From: Akkermansiaceae bacterium UBA2381
GTDB taxonomy: Bacteria; Verrucomicrobiota; Verrucomicrobiia; Verrucomicrobiales; DEV007
Direction: 5' to 3'
DNA length: 64,000 nt
Assembly (NCBI GenBank): GCA_002344215.1
Contig: DDSV01000028.1
Span: 235,535-299,534 of the forward strand
Program-made: the position numbers and the translations under genes
Notes under the pieces: model-generated
Database searches by the model: none
Seen by the model: the letters and a program-made list of their open reading frames with translations, nothing else
What the model was told of the DNA's origin: nothing
Shown: positions 54,358 through 61,444 of the stretch, one piece after another
Layout: every line of letters begins with the position of its first letter
How positions within the stretch are numbered: position 1 is the first letter of the stretch

Positions 54358-54457
54358 AATAAGGGTAATAATTGGTTTTGGGGTAAAGGGTGGAAGGTCC
54401 GGAGAACACACCTCGTGCCCCCGGACCTTCCCGTTAGTGTTTGGGTGAATGGGGATG

Positions 54458-54601
54458 TCAACGCAGGTACCGGTGCAGAGCCACCAATCCGATCCCGATC
54501 AGAAGACCGAGGAGGAGGGTGGGCAATATCCCGGACACCACGCCGACGACGAAAGCGGCGACGGCCGCCACGGCAATGAGGGTGAAAAGCAGATCATCCA
54601 T
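54458..54601 (-). CDS. Small two-helix membrane protein
   Basis: A 47-residue protein too short for a 60-codon cut-off. It is almost wholly hydrophobic with two helices (MDDLLFTLIAVAAVAAFVVG, then LPTLLLGLLIGIGLVALH) and ends RYLR. A strong AAGGAGTAAC ribosome-binding site lies 5-8 bp before the ATG, five bases past the stop of the upstream lipoprotein gene. The operon context makes it credible; function unknown. Confidence 0.7.
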   Translation of the reverse strand: MDDLLFTLIAVAAVAAFVVGVVSGILPTLLLGLLIGIGLVALHRYLR

Positions 54602-54606
54602 GGGAG

Positions 54607-54798
54607 TTACTCCTTTTCATTTCCGCGTCTTCCCGAGAGCACAAAGACCAGCGCCATGACGACGAGGCCAATGCCGATGAAACGCAGACCGGAACCTATC
54701 GGCTCCATGTCCGGGCCACTGTAGCGGTCAGGGTGGGAACACCCGCTCATGAAGAGTGCAATGCCGCTGAGCATTGTTATCCTGACGATCCGGTTCAT
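54607..54798 (-). CDS. Small lipoprotein
   Basis: A 63-residue lipoprotein. The signal MNRIVRITMLSGIALFMSGC has a lipobox (FMSGC, Cys at about 20), followed by SHPDRYSGPDMEPIGSGLRF and a further transmembrane helix (IGIGLVVMALVFVLSG). The ATG at 54798 overlaps the nuclease stop by 4 bp. No family recognised. Confidence 0.7.
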   Translation of the reverse strand: MNRIVRITMLSGIALFMSGCSHPDRYSGPDMEPIGSGLRFIGIGLVVMALVFVLSGRRGNEKE

Positions 54799-55628
54799 GC
54801 GGCCCCTCCTTTCCACGCCTGACAATGCGTCAGGTAATCGCAGAAACTGCACTGCATCCCCGGGCTGGGAACGAAGTCCTCGGATTCCACACCCGCGACG
54901 TAGGATTCCATGAGGCGGATGAGACGGCGGATTTGACCCGGCTCCATCGGATCCAGGGTCGTCACGATCAGCTTGGGAGTCTTCGTTTTGACGAGGTGAT
55001 GCAGCTCAAACCCGGATTCGGGATGGCCGGTAGCCTCACGATAGAGCAGGGCATAACAACCCAATTGCACTTCGTTGAGGTGACGGGCCTGAGCGTCGTC
55101 CGGAGTCCGGGCCGTGGTTTTGAAATCCACGATACGTCCTCCTCCTCTCACCAAATCGATGACCCCTTTTAAGGGAGGTAAACCGTGGGCAAGAAGATCC
55201 CGCTCCACGACCACCTCCACCGCCTCTGGTTTTTCCTCGAGAGGAATAGGCGGGTTCTGAAGGTAGTGCTCCAGTATCCTCCAGGCCGTGGCACGTTCCT
55301 CAGTCTCTTCCGAGGGTGATTCCCACTGGATACCTTCCTCGACCGACTTGCTGATCCAGAGGGAGGCGAAGGTCACTTCCATTCTTCCGAGGGAAGTATC
55401 CTCTCCCCGCCATCGGGCAAGGTTCCATGCCTGCAAGACCGCATGCACCACCTGACCGACGAGTAAGGCCGGACTGGTAAGGGTCGGGATCTTCTTCACA
55501 TAGCGGAAGTAGAATTGCAGACGGCAGGTGTGAAAACACTTCAGGCGTGAAGCACTGAGGTATTCCAGAGGCTTACCGGGATGAACGGCGGGAGTGACGG
55601 AGGGGCGTTCGAGAAGCATTGATCTCAT
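54795..55628 (-). CDS. RecB/Cas4-like PD-(D/E)XK nuclease with Fe-S cysteines
   Basis: A 277-residue nuclease-like protein. LSASRLKCFHTCRLQFYFRYV starts the domain with the leading cysteine. The catalytic core is LPPLKGVIDLVRGGGRIVDFKTTAR (D...D-x-K). The end MQCSFCDYLTHC supplies the three further cysteines of the 4Fe-4S cluster as in Cas4/AddB. No helicase is fused, so it would be a stand-alone exonuclease or recombinase partner. Overlaps both neighbours by 4 bp, so it is translationally coupled in the operon. Confidence 0.85.
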   Translation of the reverse strand: MRSMLLERPSVTPAVHPGKPLEYLSASRLKCFHTCRLQFYFRYVKKIPTLTSPALLVGQVVHAVLQAWNLARWRGEDTSLGRMEVTFASLWISKSVEEGIQWESPSEETEERATAWRILEHYLQNPPIPLEEKPEAVEVVVERDLLAHGLPPLKGVIDLVRGGGRIVDFKTTARTPDDAQARHLNEVQLGCYALLYREATGHPESGFELHHLVKTKTPKLIVTTLDPMEPGQIRRLIRLMESYVAGVESEDFVPSPGMQCSFCDYLTHCQAWKGGAA

Positions 55629-56170
55629 CGACGGGCTCCTTTCCGACCGTTGACCGGTACGTTTCCGTTAACCTGCCGCTTGTCGTTCTTACCGCAGAGC
55701 TCAAGAAGCTCGGCAATAAGGCCGGAGGCCTGCAGTTTGTTCAGCTGCTTCACCCCGACGTTGAAACGGTCGAGGGATATTACCTCTACTGTGTCAGGGT
55801 CGAGGTCGTTCTCGGAGACGAGCGTCAGGATCAATTCCTTTTGCTTGTCCGAACAGGACCAGCGGGGGGAATGACCGTTGCCGTTATGGTGATGACCATT
55901 GGCACCGTTGAGGCGATGCTGTCCGTTGCCGTTACTTGCTCCGTTTGCATGACCGTTGGGAGAGTCCCCATAGTCCTGCCCCGGAACAAAACCGGTGTGT
56001 TGAATCTCACGATCCACTGCATCCTGCAGTAGTCCGTAGACGCGTGCCGCTTCGTTCTGCACCTGGCCGAGATCCGTGAGTTCCGTCTCGATCGAGACAC
56101 TGAACTGGTGGGAGCTGTATCCGGGGAGACCGAGACGTTTGGCGTAATTGCCGATCAGTTTGATAGCCAT
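55625..56170 (-). CDS. Hypothetical protein with Asn/Gly/His-rich linker, first in nuclease operon
   Basis: A 181-residue protein. The N-terminal part IKLIGNYAKRLGLPGYSSHQFSVSIETELTDLGQVQNEAARVYGLLQDAVDREI may bind DNA or partner proteins. Residues about 70-105 are low complexity (NGHANGASNGNGQHRLNGANGHHHNGNGH). The C-terminal part (DKQKELILTLVSENDLDPDTVEVISLDRF) could be a helical domain. Its stop overlaps the nuclease start by 4 bp. No family recognised. Confidence 0.65.
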   Translation of the reverse strand: MAIKLIGNYAKRLGLPGYSSHQFSVSIETELTDLGQVQNEAARVYGLLQDAVDREIQHTGFVPGQDYGDSPNGHANGASNGNGQHRLNGANGHHHNGNGHSPRWSCSDKQKELILTLVSENDLDPDTVEVISLDRFNVGVKQLNKLQASGLIAELLELCGKNDKRQVNGNVPVNGRKGARR

Positions 56171-56213
56171 GTGGCGTTTCCTTTCATTGTTGTGGGTGGT
56201 GGCTTACCGACGC

Positions 56214-56250
56214 AAAAAGGCCCGATCGCAATGAACGACCGGGCCTTTCT
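56214..56250 (-). terminator. Terminator after small RHH-like gene
   Basis: AAAGGCCCG pairs with CGGGCCTTT around a 15-base loop, with a short run of T on the minus strand. It separates the small gene at 56280 from the downstream nuclease operon and may act in both directions. Confidence 0.7.
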
Positions 56251-56279
56251 TGTCAGAAGCCGATGGATTGAGGTGATGA

Positions 56280-56486
56280 TCAGCCGGGTGGCTGATCCGG
56301 ATGAGGTGCTGCCAACTCAGGCCAGTCGCGTGACGCTTCCTGCCAGCCGGGAGTGCCATGCAGGCCATCACGGAGGAGTCGATCCACGAGCCTTGTCATC
56401 GGGATACGATGACGTTTGGCTTCATGGAAAAGCGCCGCGACGACCGGTCGCGAGATGACAGGCACGTAGTGGGTAGGTTGTGCCAT
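56280..56486 (-). CDS. Small ribbon-helix-helix-like protein
   Basis: A 68-residue protein. HYVPVISRPVVAALFHEAKRHRIPMTRLVDRLLRDGL matches the strand-helix-helix pattern of small RHH regulators, though the basic strand is short. The Trp/Pro-rich tail (TPGWQEASRDWPELAAPHPDQPPG) is unusual. A TTG one codon upstream is also possible. It lies just downstream of the large membrane protein gene. Confidence 0.55.
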   Translation of the reverse strand: MAQPTHYVPVISRPVVAALFHEAKRHRIPMTRLVDRLLRDGLHGTPGWQEASRDWPELAAPHPDQPPG

Positions 56487-56530
56487 CAAGGATATATGCC
56501 GCGTGGGAGCGGGTCTGTTGCGGTGGTCGG

Positions 56531-58621
56531 CTACCTTGCCAGCGACTCCATTGCCTCTATCCCTTTTTCGATCGTGATCTTCTTCAAACGAAGCATCTCT
56601 TGTTCCGAAATTCCATACATTCGCGCGCTGGTGCGTTCCGACTCGCTCAATCGTTCAAGATCGCCGTATGTATCTTGATCGGTAATCTGTGGGGTCGTTA
56701 ATCTGTCACTGAAATCCCGTGGCGAAAATGCCGGAGAGTTGCCATTCAACGCTGGGGCAAGATTTGGGCGAACAGACAGAGCCGCACCCGGCGAAGATAT
56801 TGATCCCGGTGTTCCCTGCTTCAACGACCCGCCACCGATTCTGTCTCCCTCGCTTGAGAACTCCTCATCTGGCGAAACGTCTGAAAAATCGTCTAAGCCG
56901 CTGTCATCTGAATGCGATTGCTTCGACGAGTCGACCGAGATCACAACTCCAACCACAATCGCCGTTGCCCCAAGACCCGCGAAGCTAAGCCACATCCATT
57001 CCGGAACCCGAATCCTCCGGCCACGTGATTCTCCCCTGCTTGAAGTATAGCGAGGTGGATCCAGCACGGGATCTGGAGAACTACGGCGCGGTCGATTCCT
57101 TAAACGGGCGACGAGAAGAACGAGCACCGCGCCAAGAGCGCAGGCGGCCGAGACTACAATGATATTGAAGATCGGTCGCCGTAAGCCCGAACCCGAATCT
57201 GAAGATTGCAGAGGTTGATCATGGGTGATCTCTTTCTGAGCTTCCGGGACCAGTGGCGTAAGCTCGTTCAGGAGCCACGAAACCTTGGCGGAGACACCGA
57301 CCAGACCAATTAGATCTTCCAGCGAAGTCTTCGATACGTTCGCGAGATCTGAAATCCATTCACGCAGCTCTGGTGACACTCCCTTGCCATTCTCCGCATC
57401 CGCCTCTGCCTTGAGCTCGCGAAGATGACTAAGCAGCATGCCCTGATAGAGGAGTGCGTCATTTACCTTACCCTTTTGCACATTTACTTCCCTCATCGCC
57501 TCATCATAATCCATCGACCCGAATCGACCGCCCGGGAATGAACTGATATCGGAAAGTGCCCCATGCCCGGCAAAAATCTTCTCAACATCGTTCTGGCAAG
57601 AGCGCAGGATGGCGACCAGTCGCCCGGCGATTTGCGGATCCAAATCCTGCAGTTTCAGCGCAACCGCTTGGTCGATGGTCTTCTCGTCGGCTGTATCGTT
57701 CGGCACCGAGTTGTCTGCAGAGGATGGGGTCGAGACGACCTGTTCTTCGGCCTTATTTTCCAGCACCGCGTCGTTCGCAGAGGATAAGGTCGGGGTGGCG
57801 TGATCGGATGATTTGGCGACATCTCCAAAACCTGGTCTCGCATCGACGGGAACCGGGGCCGGAACCGACGTCGCCGTATTCATCTTCGGAGCAGGCGAGG
57901 AATCGGGCTCCTGCACCGGTGGGGTAGGCTTAGGTGACACAACGGCTACATTCGGGTTTGTTCCCTTGAGCCGGGCGATCTGCTCGTCGGAAAGCTGCCC
58001 GACCATAACGGAGGCGACGCCCCCTGAGTGCATGATCGAAATCTTCTCACCGCTTACAGACGTCAGCTTTGCCCTCTCGAAGACGACCCCGTTCACGTTA
58101 AGATCAACAGTCTTCGCGCGGTTCGCCGCCGCTTCGATCTCATAGTCAGCCCCCGACAGGAAACGTCCGGTGACCAAAACATTGCCTTCATCGAGCAACC
58201 TGACGACCCGACCAAGCTCGTTAATGATTGGCGAAAGCTGGATGTGCGTTCGCGGAAATCTTTCCTGGAGTGCCCGGAACTCTGCCAATTTCGCGTGCAG
58301 CGCCGCGATGCCCGCATCGTCGACCACCGTCGCCGACGTCAGGTCGGGCGGATAGACGAGTTCCTTCATTTGATTGTTCGTCACTCGCAGAGATTTTCCC
58401 TCAGACGTCGTGACACTTGTTACCAAAGCGAATCGCTCGGCTTTAATAAAGGGCACGGCAATGGCAGTCTCGTCGCGGCCGTGGTCGAGGGTAGTGTAGA
58501 TGACGATGCCAGGGTCGGCGAGGAGGGGTGATGCGCCCGTGAAGATCAGGAGACCGCAGATGGTCACTAAAATTGGTTCTAAAGGTGCAAGCCAATTTGG
58601 AAATCTAGAACCGTTCCCCAT
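56531..58621 (-). CDS. Large secreted/membrane protein of unknown family
   Basis: A 696-residue protein with no known homologue recognised. The first 35 residues hold a signal or helix (LEPILVTICGLLIFTGASPLLA). An extracytoplasmic domain follows (about 36-230, with LLDEGNVLVTGRFLSGADYEI), then a Ser/Pro/Thr/Asp-rich stretch (235-320), a helical part (330-470), two more membrane helices (IFNIIVVSAACALGAVLVLLVARL, MWLSFAGLGATAIVVGVVISV) with an Arg-rich loop between, and an acidic tail. The domain before it (SGEKISIMHSGGVASVMVGQLSDEQIARL) echoes SHD1-like SH3 proteins. Its start overlaps a palindromic operator. Confidence 0.65.
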   Translation of the reverse strand: MGNGSRFPNWLAPLEPILVTICGLLIFTGASPLLADPGIVIYTTLDHGRDETAIAVPFIKAERFALVTSVTTSEGKSLRVTNNQMKELVYPPDLTSATVVDDAGIAALHAKLAEFRALQERFPRTHIQLSPIINELGRVVRLLDEGNVLVTGRFLSGADYEIEAAANRAKTVDLNVNGVVFERAKLTSVSGEKISIMHSGGVASVMVGQLSDEQIARLKGTNPNVAVVSPKPTPPVQEPDSSPAPKMNTATSVPAPVPVDARPGFGDVAKSSDHATPTLSSANDAVLENKAEEQVVSTPSSADNSVPNDTADEKTIDQAVALKLQDLDPQIAGRLVAILRSCQNDVEKIFAGHGALSDISSFPGGRFGSMDYDEAMREVNVQKGKVNDALLYQGMLLSHLRELKAEADAENGKGVSPELREWISDLANVSKTSLEDLIGLVGVSAKVSWLLNELTPLVPEAQKEITHDQPLQSSDSGSGLRRPIFNIIVVSAACALGAVLVLLVARLRNRPRRSSPDPVLDPPRYTSSRGESRGRRIRVPEWMWLSFAGLGATAIVVGVVISVDSSKQSHSDDSGLDDFSDVSPDEEFSSEGDRIGGGSLKQGTPGSISSPGAALSVRPNLAPALNGNSPAFSPRDFSDRLTTPQITDQDTYGDLERLSESERTSARMYGISEQEMLRLKKITIEKGIEAMESLAR

Positions 58622-58628
58622 AGGGAAC
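58613..58628. promoter_or_regulatory. Palindromic operator site 1
   Basis: GTTCCCCATAGGGAAC, a 6-4-6 dyad of the form GTTCCC-N4-GGGAAC. It overlaps the start codon of the 696-aa gene on the minus strand. Its partner at 58659 has the same arms, 46 bp away centre to centre, so the two are probably read by one dimeric regulator. Confidence 0.7.
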
Positions 58629-58658
58629 CTATTCTCCCAGTTTTCAGGCCATCGTCAA

Positions 58659-58674
58659 GTTCCCTATCGGGAAC
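58659..58674. promoter_or_regulatory. Palindromic operator site 2
   Basis: GTTCCCTATCGGGAAC, identical arms to site 1 with a different spacer. It ends three bases before the ATG of the XRE gene at 58678 and covers where a ribosome-binding site would be, as expected for autoregulation. Confidence 0.7.
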
Positions 58675-58677
58675 CCA

Positions 58678-58956
58678 ATGGCACGACGATTCCGCAACTG
58701 CATCGGCCCACGGGTCCGCCGCCTCCGCATCGACCGCGGGTGGACGCAGGACCATCTCGCGGCCAAGCTTCAGCTAGCCGGTCTCGACGGATTCGACCGG
58801 GTGGTTGTGGCCAAGATCGAATCACAACTGCGCTCGGCCTTCGACTATGAGGCCGCTGTGATCGCCCGGGTTCTCAGCGTGACGCTGGATGAGCTGATGC
58901 CCGGTAAGTCCGTTCTGGATAAGGATCTCGAAGATCTGGTCGCTGGGGAGCGATGA
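58678..58956 (+). CDS. XRE-family transcriptional regulator
   Basis: A 92-residue regulator. IGPRVRRLRIDRGWTQDHLAAKLQLAG then FDRVVVAKIESQLRSAFDYEAAVIARVLSVTLDELMPG is a Cro/C1-type helix-turn-helix with a short C-terminal tail. It is divergent from the 696-aa membrane protein gene with 56 bp between, and the two palindromes lie exactly there. It likely represses itself and that gene. Confidence 0.85.
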   Translation: MARRFRNCIGPRVRRLRIDRGWTQDHLAAKLQLAGLDGFDRVVVAKIESQLRSAFDYEAAVIARVLSVTLDELMPGKSVLDKDLEDLVAGER

Positions 58957-59039
58957 GAGGTCGCACCATCGGACGCGCCGACCATCGTTGAGCGTCTGGG
59001 CAGAACACCACATTCACGATGGCCGTCCGATTAGCCATG

Positions 59040-59303
59040 TCATTAAGGAATAATTCTTGTACTTAACGTTAAGTACAAAGAATCTTAAGTACAAAGTGCG
59101 ATTGGTGATGTTACTAAGGGCAAAACAGCGTGGATTTAGGCTGAATTATAATGATGATCATATTTATTAGATTGTGTACCCTGAAATCGCAACAGATTTT
59201 GAGGGGGATTGGCATGTAATTAAGTTGATAATGCACGAGTTACACAATGAAAAGGGAGGCTGTTCCCCCTTCATGAAAAAAAGAGCCAAACTTTTTCACG
59301 TTG
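59040..59303 (+). repeat. Dispersed island repeat, copy 3
   Basis: Third copy. Its left end is TCATTAAGGAATAATTC. It has a 22-bp perfect palindrome at 59057-59078 (arms TTGTACTTAAC/GTTAAGTACAA) and then another CTTAAGTACAAAG, the AACAGCGTGG element, the perfect dyad ATGATGATCAT at 59151-59161, the invariant ATTTATTAGATTGTGTACCC ending at 59181, TTAAGTTGATAATG, and a stem with TGAAAAA and TTTTTCA at 59273-59298. It is the only copy whose short ORF continues past the shared part. The gap 58957-59610 holds no other recognised gene. Confidence 0.85.
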
Positions 59304-59437
59304 GTCAACCGGGCTTGCCCCAGCGCCGATTACCCTGGATGGATGAATCAAAGACTTTGATGACGGCATTGGAAGAATTCAATCCGGCAAATGCGGACCA
59401 ATTAGACGCGTTACGTAAAAGAAAACCCGCCCCATAA
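59231..59437 (+). CDS. Possible short ORF inside repeat copy 3
   Basis: A 68-codon frame. It starts MHELHNEKGGCSPFMKKRAK, then LFHVGQPGL, and has a helical, acidic C-terminal part (MTALEEFNPANADQLDALRKRKPAP). The first half is shared with copy 1. Its last codons overlap the terminator-like stem at 59421. No SD visible. It may be the only intact copy of a micro-protein that is truncated at the other two sites, or a coincidental frame. Confidence 0.35.
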   Translation: MHELHNEKGGCSPFMKKRAKLFHVGQPGLPQRRLPWMDESKTLMTALEEFNPANADQLDALRKRKPAP

Positions 59438-59454
59438 AGTGGCGGCGAGTTTTC
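59421..59454. terminator. Terminator-like stem related to that of the DUF932 operon
   Basis: GAAAAC and CCGCC pair with GGCGG and GTTTTC, leaving a three-base bulge. The flanking TAAAAGAAAACCCGCCC is nearly the same as at 53527. On the minus strand the arm is followed by TTTTACG. Nothing on that strand upstream is known to need it, so it may be a copy of the other stem. Confidence 0.55.
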
Positions 59455-59610
59455 CCGGACCGTACTTCCTTCACGCATTCGCGAGTCCTTGCCGCTTTTG
59501 GAGGCACCGAGCCATCCTAGCGGCCCCTTCCTGGTGCAGGCTCAGGGAATGATGTTAATGACAACTCTTTCATTTGTCCCCATGGTGTCTTCGGATGACC
59601 TAGAACCTGA

Positions 59611-60285
59611 ATGCGCCTCCTGATCGTCGAAGATGAACCGAAGACCGCCGCTCTGCTTGGCAGCACGCTGAGAAGCGAGGGGTTCGAGGTAGTGTGGGCG
59701 GAGGACGGGAAGGGAGGGCTCGATGAGGCGCTCCGTGGTGGCTTCGATGTCTTGCTGGTGGACATCATGCTGCCGAAGCTGGATGGACTCAGCTTGGTGA
59801 GGGAACTCCGGGCTAGGGGGCACACCACACCGGTCATCATGCTCTCCGCACGAGGCGAGGTGGAGCAGCGTGTCGAGGGGCTGGACGCGGGTGCCGACGA
59901 TTATCTGCCGAAACCCTTCGCGATGTCCGAGCTCATGGCACGACTGCGTTCCCTGCTGAGGAGAAACAGCCCGCCGAAGCCCTCGGTGCTCTCGCTGGGC
60001 GACCTGACCTTTGACCAGGCCACCAGAGAAACGCGGCGCGGGGGCAAGCGTATCGAGCTCTCCACGCGGGAGAGCCTGCTCCTTGAATGCCTTTTCCGTA
60101 CGGAAGGCGGCGTAGTCAGCCGCAGAGATATCATCAGTGCGGTGTGGGAGTATGATTTCGATCCGGGGACCAATCTCGTCGAGGTCTACATCCGCCGACT
60201 CCGCGACAAGATCGACCGGGAAGGTTCCCCCTCCCTTATCCAAACCGTCCGTGGCCTCGGCTACGCCCTTCGCCATCAGCCATGA
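59611..60285 (+). CDS. OmpR-family response regulator, metal-type
   Basis: A 224-residue two-domain regulator. The receiver has VEDEPKTAALL with paired acidic residues, phosphoacceptor Asp51 in LLVDIMLP, and Lys101 (DDYLPKPF). The winged helix (about 130-224) has SRRDIISAVWEYDFDPGTNLVEVYIRRLRDKID and VRGLGYAL. Length and layout are those of CusR/CopR. It overlaps the kinase gene by 4 bp. Followed by metal-efflux genes, so it likely senses metal via its partner. Confidence 0.9.
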   Translation: MRLLIVEDEPKTAALLGSTLRSEGFEVVWAEDGKGGLDEALRGGFDVLLVDIMLPKLDGLSLVRELRARGHTTPVIMLSARGEVEQRVEGLDAGADDYLPKPFAMSELMARLRSLLRRNSPPKPSVLSLGDLTFDQATRETRRGGKRIELSTRESLLLECLFRTEGGVVSRRDIISAVWEYDFDPGTNLVEVYIRRLRDKIDREGSPSLIQTVRGLGYALRHQP

Positions 60286-61355
60286 CTCTGCGCCACCGCA
60301 TTCTGCTCTACTACTCCGTCACGCTCAGCTTCTCGCTGGTGATCGTCGGGTTCTGGAGTTGGTTTGAATTCACCGAGCAACGCAACGAGGCTCTGCGAGG
60401 TGGAGCCGAGGCAGCCTTGAAACACGATCCCCTGTTTGAGACCTTCGAAATCATTCTCTACGGCGGACTGCCGGCGATCCTTCTCGGCATCTTCGGAGGC
60501 GGCATGCTGATGCGGCGGGCCCTCCGCCCGATCGAGGAATTGACCGAGGCCTTGGAAAACACGGATGTTTCGAATCTTTCCGACCTGGTTCCACGAAGCG
60601 GAAACGGTGACGAACTGGACCGGATGACGGCGGTTTTCAATCGCATGAAGGAGCGTCTCGGCCGTTCCTTCACCCAGGCCCGCGAATTCACCCTGAACGC
60701 CTCGCACGAGCTGAAAACGCCGCTGACGATCATGCATGGCACGCTCGAACAAGCGATCGTGCGGGAGGATGCGACGCCTCAAGAGCGGGAAAGCGCGGCC
60801 ACCCTGCTGGAGGAAGTCCAGCGGCTTTCCTCGATCGTGGGGCAGCTTTCCTTTCTCGCGCGGGCGGATGCCGGCCTGATGCCACTGGATTGCGAACCGG
60901 TGGCGCTCCATGTCCTGGCGGGCGATCTCGCGGAAGAAACGACCATCCTGGCCGCCGGAACGGGCATTTCCGTGAATCTGTCAACCTGTGCGCCGTTGTA
61001 TGTCCGCGGCGACCGGATGCGGCTCCGCCAGGTTTTGTTGAATCTCGCTGACAATGCCGTGAAATACAATATGGGCAACGGCAGCATCGAGATGACGCTC
61101 GAAGGCCGGAACGGCAACGCGGTCTTCACGATCCGCAACACGGGAGTCGCTCTGGTACCGGAACTCCGTACTCGGGTCTTCGACCGGTTTTTCCGAGGAG
61201 ACCCGGCGCACAACGGCGCGATCGAGGGCAGCGGGCTCGGGCTGAGCATCGCAAAGTCCATCGTCGAAGCCCACGGGGGAACGATAGTCTACGAAGTGCT
61301 GCCGGATGGCCGGACCGGGGTTTCTTTCGCCATCCCCGCCATCCCGCCGCCCTGA
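60282..61355 (+). CDS. Sensor histidine kinase
   Basis: A 357-residue kinase. Two membrane helices bracket a very short periplasmic part (LLYYSVTLSFSLVIVGFWSWFEF, IILYGGLPAILLGIFGGGM), which is unlike the usual CusS, where a longer metal-binding loop is present. HAMP follows (RRALRPIEELTEALEN), then HisKA with His142 (NASHELKTPLTIMHG) and the ATPase with N (LNLADNAVKYN), FDRFFRGD and GSGLGLSIAKSIVEAHGG. The short sensor region suggests sensing within the membrane. Confidence 0.9.
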   Translation: MTLRHRILLYYSVTLSFSLVIVGFWSWFEFTEQRNEALRGGAEAALKHDPLFETFEIILYGGLPAILLGIFGGGMLMRRALRPIEELTEALENTDVSNLSDLVPRSGNGDELDRMTAVFNRMKERLGRSFTQAREFTLNASHELKTPLTIMHGTLEQAIVREDATPQERESAATLLEEVQRLSSIVGQLSFLARADAGLMPLDCEPVALHVLAGDLAEETTILAAGTGISVNLSTCAPLYVRGDRMRLRQVLLNLADNAVKYNMGNGSIEMTLEGRNGNAVFTIRNTGVALVPELRTRVFDRFFRGDPAHNGAIEGSGLGLSIAKSIVEAHGGTIVYEVLPDGRTGVSFAIPAIPPP

Positions 61356-61444
61356 ACTTCGAAAAATGAAGATGTTGTCATGTTCTGGCGGAGGTGTTGA
61401 CTTGGATTCGGGCAGAACCGTCACTCGGCTTTTCTGGGTAATCC

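Noticed and set aside
59450..59610. Second att site (copy of tRNA-Asn 3' end) at the right end of the island
   Set aside because: I searched by eye for GGTTCGATCCCAACCGG and close variants and found none; the boundary remains open.
59542..60276. A 244-codon minus-strand frame opposite the response regulator
   Set aside because: High-GC shadow frame of a clearly real gene; the plus-strand protein has all family motifs.
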